A stretch of DNA of 64,000 nucleotides, taken from assembly GCF_022437945.1 (NCBI RefSeq), contig NZ_CP092535.1, forward strand, positions 1,054,001-1,118,000. Reading direction: 5' to 3'. Below the pieces are notes generated by a model. The model ran no database searches. It was not told the DNA's origin and was given only the letters and a program-made list of their open reading frames with translations. The DNA comes from Nocardioides sp. TF02-7. GTDB taxonomy: Bacteria; Actinomycetota; Actinomycetes; Propionibacteriales; Nocardioidaceae. How positions within the stretch are numbered: position 1 is the first letter of the stretch; each line of letters starts with the position of its first letter. Both the position numbers and the translations under genes were made by a program. Below, in pieces: positions 27,474-37,943 of this stretch.

Positions 27474-28679
27474 TTACTGCGGCAGGCCCAGGCTGGCGGA
27501 GCAGGCCGGCCAGGAGCCGTAGCCGCCGGTGGCGGCGCGGAGCTTCTCGGCGATCGCGATCTGGGTCTCGCGGCTCTGCTGGTGCGGGTAGCCCGGACCG
27601 CCGTAGGCGCGCCACGTCGACAACGAGAACTGCAGGCCGCCGTAGTAGCCGTTGCCGGTGTTGATCGCCCAGTTGCCGCCGGACTCGCACTGCGCGAGGG
27701 CGTCCCAGACGGTGCCGCCGCCGGCGACATCGGTGGTCGGCTCCGGCTCCTCCTGGGTGCCGACCTCGACGATCTCCGCGACCGGCTCCCGGGTCACCTT
27801 GTGGCGGACGAGCTCGCGCTCGACGACCTCGCCGTTGCGGACGACGACCCGGTACGTCGCGTTGCGCGCGCCCGCGCGGCCCTCGCGCACCACGGTCTCG
27901 GTGCCCTCGGGGGAGGCGTCGTCCTCACGGGTGATCGTGTCGGCGTGGAAGGCCTCGCCCTCCACCCGCTTGGTGCGCACGTCGATGTCGACGTACTCGA
28001 TCTCGTCGCCGTCGGTGATCCGCGCCCCGCGCTTCGGCGTGGTGCGGTCGTGGCGGTCGAGCTCGACGTCGAGCTGGGTGAGCGCCTGCCGGACGGTCAG
28101 GGCGGGCACCTCGACCTTGCGCGGCTTCTTGCCGGCCAGGGTGACGGTCAGCTTCTTGGGGGTGACGACCTCCAGGGGACAGCCCGCCGCGGTCGATCTC
28201 GGTGCCGCGGCTGGTGGAGAGCCGGGCGTCGCGGTGGACGGCGCCGACCTGCGCGAGGGCGTCGTCGACCGACAGCGCCGTCACCCAGTGGGTGCTCGTC
28301 CGGCCGTCGACGGTCAGCTCGAGCTGGCGGGCGTAGCGCACCGCGATCCGGCTGCCGTCGTCGACCTCCGCGTCGAGCGCGGGCTGCACGAGGTCGTGCT
28401 CGCCGATCTCGATGCCCTCGGCCTCGAGCACCTCGCCGACGGTGTCGCCGAGCCCGGTGACCTTCCCGCTCCTCGCCGTCGACGGCGAGGGTGACGGTGG
28501 TGCGCATCGACTGGTAGCCGAACGTGGCGCCGGTGACCGCGAGGAGCACCACGGCGACGGTGGCCACCAGGACGACCCGGCTGCGGCTGGCCCGGCCGAG
28601 GAGGGCGGCTGCTCTGGCCCTCGGGGAGGGGCGAGGGAGTGGTGGAGGGGGACTGCGGGGTGTGCTCGTCGAGCGGCAC
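27474..28679 (-). CDS. rpfB: RpfB-like resuscitation-promoting factor, frame broken three times
   Basis: A secreted or membrane-anchored peptidoglycan-cleaving factor, 400 residues after correction. A single membrane segment ([17 protein letters not shown], about residues 45-62) is followed by DUF348 repeats ([36 protein letters not shown]), a G5 domain ([22 protein letters not shown]) and the C-terminal Rpf lysozyme-like domain ([28 protein letters not shown]) with the catalytic Glu. Extra bases lie at 28175-28178, 28465-28467 and 28623-28626. GTG at 28679 has GGAG upstream. Rpf proteins wake dormant actinobacterial cells. Confidence 0.93.
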
Positions 28680-28915
28680 GATTCTCCGAACGTCGTACGT
28701 CCCGGGCCTCGGGAGGCGCGGCGCGCACAGCGCCACACGCGGGCCACGGCCCCGCCGTACGCACGGCGGTCGCGACCGTCCCGATCCCGGCCTTCGTCCC
28801 TCCACCAGAACAAGAGACCCGGGTGGGATGCAACTCCTGGGCCGCCGATCCCGGCGGTGGCGTGAGCCGATTCACGCTGTCGGACCACACCGGTCACACC
28901 GGCACCAGCGGTGCG

Positions 28916-29767
28916 CTACCAGGTGCCGCCGAACGCGATCTCCGTGTTGGCGTCGACGGCCGCGCACAGGTCGCCGAGGTCGTCGCCGCGCTCGGCCGCC
29001 ATCAGCCGCATCGTGAGCGGCACCAGGTAGGAGGCGTTGGTGCGGCCGCGGTGGGGGTGCGGGGTGAGGTAGGGCGCGTCGGTCTCGACGAGCAGCCGGT
29101 CGCGGGGCGTCACGCGCAGCGCGTCGCGCAGCGGGGCGGCGTTCTTGAACGTGACCGTGCCGGCGAAGGACAGGTGGGCGCCGCGGTCGAGGCAGGCGCG
29201 GGCGAAGTCGGCGTCGCCGGAGAAGCAGTGCATCACCCACCGCTCGGGCGTGCCCTCGGCGTCGAGCACGTCGAGCACGTCCTGGTGTGCGTCGCGGTCG
29301 TGGATGACGAGGGTCTTGCCCAGCCGCTTGGCGAGGTCGACGTGCCACGCGAACGACTCCACCTGGACCGCCCGGCCGTCCTCGCCCGTGCGGAAGTGGT
29401 CGAGGCCGGTCTCCCCCACCGCCCGCACCCCGTCGTGTGCCTGCGCGAGCCGCTCGATCTCGGCGAGCGCCTCGTCGAGCAGGCCGGCGGCGGCCAGCCG
29501 GGGTGCCTCGTTGGGGTGCAGCGCGACGCCGGCGACGAGCTCGGGGTGCTCCGCGGCCGCGGCGACCGCCCACCGCGCGCCCGGCAGGTCGCAGCCGATC
29601 TGCACGATGCGTCGTACGCCGACACCGGCGGCGGCGTCGATGGCCGCGCGGGGGTCCCAGGGCTCGCCGCCGCGGCCGATGTCGAGGTGGCAGTGGTTGT
29701 CGACGACCGGGTGCGGCAGCGGCTCCGGGACGGGCGGCAGGTCGCCGGGTCGGGCGTCAGCGGCCAC
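28916..29767 (-). CDS. tatD: TatD-family metal-dependent hydrolase
   Basis: A 283-residue TIM-barrel DNase-like hydrolase. Metal motifs are VDNHCHLD, VAGVALHPNEA, AVGETGLDH, HDRDAHQD, HCFSGD and LVETDAPYL. This is the usual neighbour of rpfB and rsmA in actinobacteria. Its start lies inside the end of the hydrolase gene upstream (11-base overlap), so the two are co-transcribed. The usual metG between rsmI and tatD is absent here. Confidence 0.93.
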   Translation of the reverse strand: MAADARPGDLPPVPEPLPHPVVDNHCHLDIGRGGEPWDPRAAIDAAAGVGVRRIVQIGCDLPGARWAVAAAAEHPELVAGVALHPNEAPRLAAAGLLDEALAEIERLAQAHDGVRAVGETGLDHFRTGEDGRAVQVESFAWHVDLAKRLGKTLVIHDRDAHQDVLDVLDAEGTPERWVMHCFSGDADFARACLDRGAHLSFAGTVTFKNAAPLRDALRVTPRDRLLVETDAPYLTPHPHRGRTNASYLVPLTMRLMAAERGDDLGDLCAAVDANTEIAFGGTW

Positions 29768-30594
29768 GGACGCGCTCCAGGACCGCGGCGGCCAGCGCCT
29801 CCGGGGCGTGGGTGGGGATCCAGTGCGAGACGCCGTCGAGGGTGACGAGGCGGTAGGGCGCGTCCACCCACTCCTCGGTGCGGCGGACCGGCCACGGACC
29901 GACGAACGCGTCGCCGTCGCTCCACACCATCGTGGTCGGCACCGTCACCTTGCGCGGCGTCGCGCGGGGGTCGGGGAACGGCATCGCGCGGTACCAGTTC
30001 AGGGCCGCCGCGCAGCGCGTCGTCTCTGACCATCTCGCGGCGGAACCGGGCGACGTCGTCGTCGGTCATGCCGCTGCGCCGCAGCGACCGCTCCCAGAGG
30101 GGGCTCGCAGCCGCCTTCTCGGGCACGAACGGGAGCTGGAAGAAGCCCATGTACCACGACCGGAGGACCTGCGGCGAGCGCACCAGCGACGCGGCGAACG
30201 CACCCGGGTGGGGCACCGAGACGGCGGTCAGCGAGCGGACCCGCTCGGGTGCTCCGGCGGCGAGCAGCCAGCCGACGACGGCGCCCCAGTCGTGCCCGAC
30301 GACGTGGGCGGTGTGGTCGGGCAGCCGGTCGACCACGGCGACGACGTCGTCGACCAGCTCGCTGAGGCGGTAGTCGCGGCGCCGGCGTGGCCGCGCGCCC
30401 GGGCTGTAGCCCCGCTGGTCGACCGCCAACGTCCGGCAGCCGGCGTCGGTGAGCAGCGGCACCACCCGCCGCCACGCGGTCGCCCGCTCCGGGAAGCCGT
30501 GGAGCAGCACCACCGGCTCGCCGTCGAGCGGTCCCTCGTCGCGCACGTCGAACGTCAGGCCGTCGCGCTCCACCCGCGTGATCCGGTCAGTCAT
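29757..30594 (-). CDS. Alpha/beta hydrolase, epoxide-hydrolase-like, frame broken once
   Basis: About 278 residues after correction. It shows [16 protein letters not shown], the Asp nucleophile elbow [11 protein letters not shown], acid Asp in [10 protein letters not shown] and His in [12 protein letters not shown]. One extra base near 30006 separates RDDALRGA from [12 protein letters not shown]. Length and motifs match epoxide hydrolase-type proteins. The ATG at 30594 overlaps the rsmI stop. Confidence 0.87.
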
Positions 30595-31447
30595 CGTCGT
30601 CCGCCTCCCGCTCGACGTGCACCACCTGGTAGACCTCCCGCTTCGGCAGGCCCGCCTGCCGGGCGACCCCCGCGATCGCGTCCTTGCGCCGCAACCCGTC
30701 GCGCTCGAGCGCCGCGACCGCGGCGCGCAGGCTCGCGGGGTCGGTGTCGACGGCCGCCGCCGGCGCCGCCCCGGCCACCACGATCGTCACCTCTCCGCGC
30801 ACGCCCTCGGCGGCCCACCGGGCCAGCTCGGCGAGCGCGCCACGGCGTACCTCCTCGTAGGTCTTCGTGAGCTCGCGGCACACCACCGCGGGGCGGTCGT
30901 CGCCCCACGCGTCCGCCATCGCGGCGAGGGTCGCGCCGGTGCGGTGCGGCGCCTCGAAGAACACCATCGTCCGAGGCTCGGCGGCGAGCTCGGCCAGCCG
31001 CCGCGACCGCTCGCCGGCCTTGCGGGGCAGGAAGCCCTCGAAGCAGAACCGGTCGACCGGCAGCCCCGACACCGCGAGCGCGGTGAGGACGGCGCTCGGG
31101 CCGGGCACCGCGGTCACGTGGATGCCGGCCTCGACCGCGGCGACGACCAGCCGGTAGCCCGGGTCGGACACCGACGGCATGCCCGCGTCGGTCACCAGCA
31201 CGACCCGCTCGCCGGCCTGGAGCGCCTCGACCAGCTGGGGCGTCCGGCCGGTCTCGTTGCCCTCGAAGTACGACACCACCCGGCCCCCCACCTCGACCCC
31301 GAGGTCGGCCGCCAGCCGGCGCAGCCGCCGGGTGTCCTCGGCCGCCACCACGTCGGCACCGGCGAGCTCCTCCGCGAGCCGCGGCGGGGCGTCGGCGACC
31401 CGGCCGATCGGTGTCGCCGCGAGCACGAGCACGCCGCTGGAGGTCAC
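30587..31447 (-). CDS. rsmI: RsmI, 16S rRNA C1402 2'-O-methyltransferase
   Basis: A 286-residue tetrapyrrole-methylase-fold enzyme that methylates the ribose of C1402 in the decoding centre. Blocks are [65 protein letters not shown] and [13 protein letters not shown]. Upstream lies the 32-bp repeat array, which occupies the place of its promoter. Confidence 0.95.
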   Translation of the reverse strand: MTSSGVLVLAATPIGRVADAPPRLAEELAGADVVAAEDTRRLRRLAADLGVEVGGRVVSYFEGNETGRTPQLVEALQAGERVVLVTDAGMPSVSDPGYRLVVAAVEAGIHVTAVPGPSAVLTALAVSGLPVDRFCFEGFLPRKAGERSRRLAELAAEPRTMVFFEAPHRTGATLAAMADAWGDDRPAVVCRELTKTYEEVRRGALAELARWAAEGVRGEVTIVVAGAAPAAAVDTDPASLRAAVAALERDGLRRKDAIAGVARQAGLPKREVYQVVHVEREADDDD

Positions 31448-31467
31448 GCGCCGATCATGTCAGGCCG

Positions 31468-31659
31468 CCGACCCGGCCCATCTCCGCACCGCGAACCCGC
31501 CGACCCGGCCCATCCCCGCACCTCAAACCCGCCGACCCGGCCCAAACCCGCATCTCAAACTCGCCGACCCGGCCCAAACCCGCACCTAAATCCCGCCGAC
31601 CCGGCCCAAACCCGCACGCCAAACCCGCCGACCCGGCTCCAATCTGCAGACGGCTGTGC
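31468..31659 (+). repeat. 32-bp tandem repeat array A (6 units)
   Basis: CCGACCCGGC recurs at 31468, 31500, 31532, 31564, 31596 and 31628, exactly 32 bases apart, with units close to CCGACCCGGCCCAAACCCGC plus ACCTCAAACCCG. There are no unique spacers. It sits between the divergent rsmI and protein mannosyltransferase genes. Confidence 0.95.
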
Positions 31660-31901
31660 GGAGACGCGCCGGGTCGAGCCCTTCTGCGCGCCGGAACGCG
31701 CCGGGTCGAGCCCTTCAGCGTGCGGAAACGCGCCGGGTCGAGCCCTTCAGCGCGCCGGAACGCGCCGGGTCGGGCCCTTCTGCGTGCGGAGATGCGCCGG
31801 GTCGAGCCCTTCAGCGTGCGGAGACGCGCCGGGTCGAGCCCTTCAGCGTGCGGAGACGCGCCGGGTCGAGCCCTCCTGCGTGCGGAGATGCGCCGGGTCG
31901 G
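31655..31901 (-). repeat. 32-bp tandem repeat array B (8 units, opposite orientation)
   Basis: GCCGGGTCG recurs at 31668, 31700, 31732, 31764, 31796, 31828, 31860 and 31892, again exactly 32 bases apart. The reverse complement of the unit shares CGACCCGGC and CCGCAC at the same spacing with array A, so the arrays are one family in opposed orientation. Because 32 is not a multiple of three, all frames stay open and yield repetitive spurious peptides. Confidence 0.95.
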
Positions 31902-31930
31902 CGTGGGGGGCGGCCGTAGAGTTCAGGCTC

Positions 31931-33900
31931 GTGACCGCGACCGACGAGCACCCGCCCGACGCGGAGGAGGCCGGGAAGGAGCCGCCGGGCGGGCAGGAGC
32001 CGCCGGGCGGGGGAGAAGCCGCCAGGCGGGCAGGAGCCGCCGGGCGGGGAGAAGCCGCCGGGCGAGAAGGAGCCGCCGGGCGGGGAGGAGTCGGCATCGG
32101 ACGAGGGGACGGGGCCGGTGGCCGTGGAGACCCGGCCGCGCTGGACCGGCCTGTCCCGGACGGCGTACGGCGGGCCCGTCCCGCTCGCGCTCGACCGGGC
32201 CCGGGGCGCGCTCGCCGGGCTGCGCCGCAGCGAGCGGCTGGTGGGGTGGCTGGCGCCGCTCGGCGTGACGCTGCTCGCGTTCGGCCTCCGGATCCACCAC
32301 CTGGGCAACCCGGACCGGTTCGCGTTCGACGAGACCTACTACGCGAAGGACGCGTGGTCGCTGCTCAACAACGGTTACGCGCGGTCCTACCTCGCCGATG
32401 CCGACGGCGACCCCGAGACCGAGATCGACGACGACATCCTGGCCGGGCACACGCTCGACGTGTGGGGCACCGAGCCGTCGATGACCGTCCACCCCGACGT
32501 CGGCAAGTGGCTGATCGCGCTCGGCGAGAGGGCGTTCGGCATGGAGCCGTTCGGCTGGCGGGTGGCGTCGGCGGTGGTCGGGGCGCTGATGGTGCTGGTG
32601 ATGTGCCGGCTGCTGCGGCGGATGACCGGTTCGACGCTGCTCGGCTGCGTCGGCGGCCTGCTCCTGATGCTCGACGGCCTCCACTTCGTGCTCTCGCGGC
32701 TCGCGCTGCTCGACATCTTCCTGGCGTTCTTCCTGCTCTGCGGCGTCCACTGCGTGGTCGCCGACCGCGACCACTTCCGCCGCCGGCTGGCCTCGCCGGG
32801 CGGCCGCGGCGCAGTCGGCCGATCCGGACGCGCCGACGCCCACCCCCGGCTGGCGCTGGGGCCCGCTCCGCGCGTCCCTCCTCCGGCCCTGGCTCCTCGC
32901 CGGCGGCGTCAGCTTCGGCCTCGCGATCGGCACCAAGTGGGCCGCGGCCTACCCGCTCGCGGCGTTCGGGCTGCTGGTGTGGCTGTGGTCGGCCGGCGCG
33001 CGGCGCAGCTTCGGCGTGCGGTGGCCCGTCCTCAAGTCCGCGGTGCTCGACGGCGTGCCGGCGTTCGTGCACCTCGTCGTCGTCGCCGGGCTGGTCTACG
33101 TCGCGACCTGGGGCGGCTGGCTCGCGCACGCGGGCGAGTACGAGGAGCACCTGAGCTCCACGCAGTACCGCCAGTTCACCGGCGAGGGCCACTGCGCCGA
33201 GGACGACGACAGCTTCGTGCCGACCGGCCTCGACGCCGACCGGCGCTGGCCGACGGCGACCGAGCCGGACGCCGACGGGATCGGCGAGGCGTGGCAGTCG
33301 CTGCGATCGCTCTGGTACTACCACCAGGACGTCTACACGTTCCACACCCACTTCCTGAACTGCTCCGAGCACACCTACCAGTCCAAGCCGCTCGGCTGGC
33401 TGGTCCTCAACCGGCCGGTCGGCGTGGCCGTCACCAACGACATCCCGCCGAGCGCACCCGGCTGCGACGCCGCCGAGGGCAGCGACTGCATCCGGCAGGT
33501 GCTGCTGATCGGCACCCCGACGATCTGGTGGGGCGGGTGCCTGGCGCTGCTGCTGGCGGTGGCGCTGTGGCTCGGCGCGCGGGACTGGAGGTACGGCGTC
33601 GCGGTGGTCGGCGCACTGTCGACCTGGCTGCCGTGGCTGCAGTACGACGACCGGCCGATCTTCCTGTTCTACGCGGTTGCGATCCTGCCGTTCGTCGTCA
33701 TCGCGCTCACCCTCGCGATCGGCCACCTGATCGGGCCGTCGCGGGCCCCGTCGGCCCGTCGTACGGCCGGGGTGGTCGTCGGCGGCGCGTTCCTCGTGCT
33801 CACCTTGGTCAACTACGCGTGGTTCTGGCCGATCTGGACGAACGGCCTGCTGACCAACGCGGAGTGGCTCGACCGGATCTGGTTCGCACGCTGGGTTTGA
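31931..33900 (+). CDS. Protein O-mannosyltransferase (PMT family), frame broken twice
   Basis: A multispanning glycosyltransferase of the PMT/GT39 family, 655 residues after correction, that moves mannose from polyprenyl-phosphate mannose to Ser/Thr of exported proteins. After a repetitive Pro/Gly/Glu-rich N-terminus it reads FAFDETYYAKDAWSLLNNGY, with the catalytic-type acidic pair, MTVHPDVGKWLIALGERAFG, GLAIGTKWAAAYPL and many membrane helices to the end (WFWPIWTNGL). Extra bases lie at 32009-32013 and near 32792. GTG at 31931 starts about 30 bases past the repeat array. Confidence 0.9.
31978..32090 (+). repeat. Repetitive Pro/Gly-coding segment in the mannosyltransferase N-terminus
   Basis: GAGCCGCCGGGCGGG and variants (GAGAAGCCGCCGGGC) recur about six times and encode EPPGGQ and EKPPGG units. 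The segment is cytoplasmic by position, disordered, and prone to replication slippage. Confidence 0.85.
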
Positions 33901-33943
33901 CCGGTCGCGGTTCCCCGGCCCACCGTCGGGGTACCGCCCGGCC

Positions 33944-34988
33944 ATGGACGGCACCGACTCCACGACCGGCTCCCCCGTCGACGCCCCGACCGACGAGACG
34001 TTCCTCCGCACCTTCGACGGCGCCCGGGTGCTGGTGACCGGCGGCGCCGGGTTCCTCGGCTCCTGGGTGTGCGAGCGCCTCGTGCGGGCGGGGGCGCACG
34101 TGCAGTGCGTGGACTCGATGGTCACCGGAGACGCCGGCAACGTCGCGCACCTCCGCGACCACGAGCGGTTCCGGCTGGTCGAGGCCGACGTGACCGACGG
34201 GATCCCTGCCGAGGGGCCGCTCGACCACGTGCTCCACCTGGCGTCGCCGGCCTCGCCGGTGCACTACCGCCGGCTGGCGCTGGAGACGCTGGCGGTCGGC
34301 TCGACCGGCACCCGCAACGCCCTCGACCTGGCGGAGCGGGAGGGCGCCCGCTTCCTCCTCGCCTCGACGTCGGAGGTGTACGGCGACCCGGAGGTGCATC
34401 CGCAGCCGGAGACCTACCGCGGCCGGGTCGACCCGGTCGGTCCGCGCAGCTGCTACGACGAGGCGAAGCGGTTCGGCGAGGCGCTGACGGTGGCGCACCG
34501 CGAGCAGCGCGGCACCGACACCGCGATCGCGCGGATCTTCAACACCTACGGGCCGCGGATGGCGGCCGCCGACGGGCGGGTGGTCTCGACGCTGCTGCAC
34601 CAGGCGCTGACCGGTGCGCCGATGACGGTCGCGGGTGACGGCACGCAGACCCGGTCGCTGTGCTGGGCCGGCGACACCACCGTCGGCCTGCTCCGCCTGC
34701 TCGCCTCCGGGGAGGCCGGCCCGGTCAACATCGGCAGCGAGGACGAGTGGCGGATCATCGACCTGGCGGAGCTGATCAGGGAGCTGACCGGCTCCTCCTC
34801 CCCCGATCGTCTACGTCGACCTGCCGAAGGACGACCCGGTCCTCCGGCGCCCCGACCTCACCCGCGCCCGGCAGCTCCTCGGCTGGGAGCCGCGGACGCC
34901 GCTGCGGGACGGGCTGCGGCAGACGATGCACTGGCTCGCGTCCCAGGAGGCGTCCCGGGAAGCAGCTGGGGCCGCCCGAGCAGGCTGA
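33944..34988 (+). CDS. NAD-dependent epimerase/dehydratase (UDP-glucuronate decarboxylase-like), frame broken once
   Basis: A 347-residue extended SDR after correction. NAD motif [14 protein letters not shown] at about 30-43, catalytic [12 protein letters not shown] (Tyr, Lys), [11 protein letters not shown] and FNTYGPRM match the UDP-xylose synthase/dTDP-glucose dehydratase group. An extra C in the run at 34799-34803 shifts the end; corrected it reads [29 protein letters not shown]. The last 131 bases overlap the convergent GT9 frame. It probably makes a nucleotide pentose or similar sugar for the glycan island. Confidence 0.87.
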
Positions 34989-35913
34989 CCGCCGCGGCGA
35001 CCACCTCCTCCGGGGTGATCCGCAGCAGCCGCTCGTCCGGCTCCGCCCCGTGCGGGTCGCCCCGCTCCCCCGGCCGGCCGTGCCAGAGCGCGAGGTGAGG
35101 CCCGTCCTCCGGCGGGCCCCACCACGCCGGCGGGATCGGGCCGAACAGCACCACCGACGGCGTGCCGAACGCCGACGCCAGGTGCGCCACGCCGGTGTCG
35201 CCGCACACGACGAGCCGGGCTCCGGCCACCAGCCCGGCCAGCCGCAGCGGGTCGGTGCGGCCGGCCAGCACGGCGAGGTCCGGCAGCCCCGCGAGCCGGC
35301 GCACCTCCTCGGCGAGGGGCCGCTCGTCCTCGGAGCCGGTGATCAGCACCGGCGCGAACTCGCTGGCCCACGCCGCCACCGCGGCGAAACGCTCCGCGGG
35401 CCAGCGGCGGCCGGCGTACGCCGCGCCGGGATGCAGGAGCACCGCTCCCGGACCGCGGTGGCACGGCGCGCCCGGAGGGGGCTCGACCCGGAGGTCGGTG
35501 GGATAGGCCGGCAGCCCGAGGCCCTCCTCGAGGAGGCGGCACCAGCGGTGCCGCTCGTGCTCGTCGGCGCGCCACTCCGGGCCTGCCACCGGCTCGCCGT
35601 CCGGCCCGGGCCCGGCGAACGCGACCAGTCGCCCCGGCCGCAGGGCGAGCAGCGGCGCCTTGCTGGCCGGTCCGTTGCCGTGCAGGTCGACGGCGACGTC
35701 GGGTGGCGGTCCGGTCCAGGGCACGCCCTCGAGCCCGACGGTGGGGACGACCCGGTCGCACACGCCGGCGAGCTCGGCCAGGGGTGCCAGGCCGGCCGGC
35801 ATCGCGAGGACGACCTCGTGGTCGGGCAGGCCCCGCCGCAGCGCGCGCAGCGCGGGCACGCCGGCGAGCAGGTCACCGAGCCCCAGGGCGCGGAGCGCGA
35901 CGGCGGTGGGCAC
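34858..35913 (-). CDS. GT9 family glycosyltransferase (heptosyltransferase-like) A
   Basis: Up to 351 residues. It opens [37 protein letters not shown], the GT9 signature, and has [32 protein letters not shown] and [26 protein letters not shown] at 35913 follows the hldE stop by five bases. The frame's last 45 or so residues lie over the epimerase end and look like shadow; the real stop may be earlier and hidden by an indel. GT9 enzymes transfer heptose from ADP-heptose, which fits the flanking heptose genes. Confidence 0.86.
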   Translation of the reverse strand: MPTAVALRALGLGDLLAGVPALRALRRGLPDHEVVLAMPAGLAPLAELAGVCDRVVPTVGLEGVPWTGPPPDVAVDLHGNGPASKAPLLALRPGRLVAFAGPGPDGEPVAGPEWRADEHERHRWCRLLEEGLGLPAYPTDLRVEPPPGAPCHRGPGAVLLHPGAAYAGRRWPAERFAAVAAWASEFAPVLITGSEDERPLAEEVRRLAGLPDLAVLAGRTDPLRLAGLVAGARLVVCGDTGVAHLASAFGTPSVVLFGPIPPAWWGPPEDGPHLALWHGRPGERGDPHGAEPDERLLRITPEEVVAAAVSLLGRPQLLPGTPPGTRASASSAAARPAAASAAPSRGAAGRG

Positions 35914-35918
35914 GGTCG

Positions 35919-37317
35919 CTACCCCCGCGCGGCGGCGCGGGCCTCCGCGACCAGCCGGGTCGTCGAGCGGCCGTCGAGGTAGGGCAGGACGACGGTCTGG
36001 CCACCCCACTCGGCGAGCACCTCGGCCTCGGGCAGCTGCTGCACGGAGTAGTCGCCGCCCTTGGCCCACACGTCCGGCCGCAGCCGGCGGATCGCCTCCA
36101 CCGGCGTCTGCTCGTCGAACACCACGACGGCGTCGACGGGGTCGAGCGCCTCGAGCACGCGGGCCCGGTCGGCCTGCGGCACGATCGGCCGCTCGGGCCC
36201 CTTCAGCCGGCGCACCGAGTCGTCGGAGTTGAGCAGCACGACCAGGCAGTCGCCGAGCGAGCGGGCCGCGCGCAGGGTCTCCACGTGGCCGGCGTGCAGC
36301 AGGTCGAAGCAGCCGCCGGTCGCGACGACCGTGCCCCCGGCGGCGCGCACCCGGTCGACGACGGAGCCCGCGGTGTCGGCGTACCCGGCCGCCGGCTCGA
36401 GCGCGGAGGCGCCGCCGGCGTGCACGAAACGGGCGGCGGCGTGCACGGCGGCCTCGACGGCCTCCGGGACGACGGCGCCGCCGGCGAGGGCGAGGGCGGC
36501 GGTGGCGGCGAAGCAGTCGCCGGCGCCGCAGGGGTCGCCGTCGGCGGCGGTCAGCGCGGGCGGTACGACGACCGGCGGCTCGTCGCCGCGGCTGAGCAGG
36601 GCGCCGCGGCGGCCGAGGGTGACGCTGACCGCGCGGGCGCTCCAGTGGTCGACGAGCGCGGCGCCCAGGGGCGGCGAGGGCGGCGAGACCGGCCCGCTCG
36701 GCACGGCCACCGTCGGCGGCGGCGGCGTCGACCAGCCCGTCGCCGAGCGCCCGGGCCTCGGCCTCGTTGGGCGTGACCAGGGCGGCGCCGGCGACGGGGG
36801 CGGCGCCACGGGGGTGGGGGTCCCACACGACGGGAGCGCGCACCGCGGCGAGCGCGCCGCGCACCGCGGGGCTCGCGGTCGCGCCGGTGCCGTAGTCGGA
36901 GACGAGCACCGCGCCGGCGTCGGCGAGGACGTCCCGGGCCGGAGGAGGCAGGTCGTCCACCCGGCCCGGTCCGCCCTCGTCGAGCCGGAGCAGCGACCGG
37001 CCCTGCACCCGGACCCGCCGCTTGACGACGGTGCGGCCGGTTCGGGGGACGGCGACGAGCCGCACCCCCGCCTCCCGCACCAGGTCGGCGAGCCGCTCCC
37101 CGTCGGAGTCGCCGGCGACCGGCGCCACGAGCACCACCTCGCGGTCACCGGTGCGGGCGGCGAGCGCGGCCGCGAGCCCGGCGCCGCCGGGGCGCAGCAC
37201 CTCCTGGTCCACGTCGACGACCGGCACCGGCGCGTCGGGCGCGAGCCGGCTCGCGGTGCCGACGACGTCGGCGTCGAGCAGCAGGTCGCCCACCACCACC
37301 AGCGGGCTGCTGGTCAC
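35919..37317 (-). CDS. hldE: HldE-like bifunctional heptose-7-phosphate kinase/heptose-1-phosphate adenylyltransferase, frame broken once
   Basis: 465 residues after correction. The N-terminal PfkB-type kinase shows VVVGDLLLDADVVGTASRLAPDAPVPV, LRPGGAG and GDPCGAGDCFAATAAL with the catalytic Asp; the C-terminal nucleotidyltransferase shows TGGCFDLLHAGHVETL and VVLLNSDDSVRRLKGPERPIV. It makes heptose bisphosphate, then activates heptose-1-phosphate. An extra base in GGGG at 36668-36671 splits the kinase. GTG at 37317 overlaps gmhA by GTGA. Whether ADP or another nucleotide is used is not visible. Confidence 0.92.
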
Positions 37318-37943
37318 GGCGCCTCCCCGTCCATCGGCACCGCACCGAGCCAGCGGTCGACGGCGGCGCAGAGGACGTGGACGGCGACCAGGTGCAGCTC
37401 CTGGACGGTCGCGGGGTAGGCGGCGTCGACCGCGCAGTACTCGTCGGAGTGCTCGGCCAGCGGGTTCGGCGCCGGTCCGGTCAGCGACCACACGGTGGCA
37501 CCGGCGCCGTGGCCGCGTCGGGCGGCCTCGACCAGGTTGGGGCTGCGTCCGCTCGTCGAGAGCAGCACCAGCACGTCGCCGGGGCGCGCGTGCGCCTCCA
37601 CCTGCCGGGCGAACAGCTCGGCGGGGTCGTAGTCGTTGCAGATCGCCGTGAGGCTCGACGTCTCGGCGCTGAGGCAGATCGCCGACATCGGTGCCCGGTC
37701 GTTGCGGTAGCGGCCGACCAGCTCGGCGGTCAGGTGCTGGGCCTGGGCGGCACTGCCGCCGTTGCCGGCGGCGAGCAGCCGCGCCCCGTTCTGCAGGCGC
37801 GGCGCCAGCCTCGTCCCCCAGTCGTCGACCAGGTCGACGCAACGGGTGAAGGCCGGGAGCGCGTCGCGCAGGCTGGCCAGGTGGTCGTGGTCGCACAGGG
37901 TCGGGCGGCGCACGCCGGCCTGCGGGGACATCTCGAGGGTCAT
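37314..37943 (-). CDS. gmhA: GmhA-like sedoheptulose-7-phosphate isomerase (SIS domain)
   Basis: A 209-residue SIS protein that converts sedoheptulose 7-phosphate to D-glycero-manno-heptose 7-phosphate. It has LLAAGNGGSAAQAQHLTAELVGRY, ICNDYDPAELFARQVEA, LVLLSTSGRSPNLVEAA and the late His in VQELHLVAVHVLC, the GmhA metal/catalytic region. It overlaps both hldE and the GT4 gene, so the heptose steps are one operon. Confidence 0.93.
   Translation of the reverse strand: MTLEMSPQAGVRRPTLCDHDHLASLRDALPAFTRCVDLVDDWGTRLAPRLQNGARLLAAGNGGSAAQAQHLTAELVGRYRNDRAPMSAICLSAETSSLTAICNDYDPAELFARQVEAHARPGDVLVLLSTSGRSPNLVEAARRGHGAGATVWSLTGPAPNPLAEHSDEYCAVDAAYPATVQELHLVAVHVLCAAVDRWLGAVPMDGEAP

Noticed and set aside
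28680..28915. Cyclic-di-AMP riboswitch upstream of rpfB
   Set aside because: Rpf genes often carry one, but I could not find its conserved core in this leader.
31468..31901. CRISPR array
   Set aside because: The 32-base units abut directly with no unique spacers, and no cas gene is near.
31411..32268. Proteins encoded by the 32-bp arrays
   Set aside because: A 32-base period keeps all frames open; the peptides are repetitive by-products without start signals.
34858..37896. A 1012-residue frame joining isomerase shadow, HldE kinase half and GT9
   Set aside because: Only parts match families; the kinase continues in another frame after one extra base.
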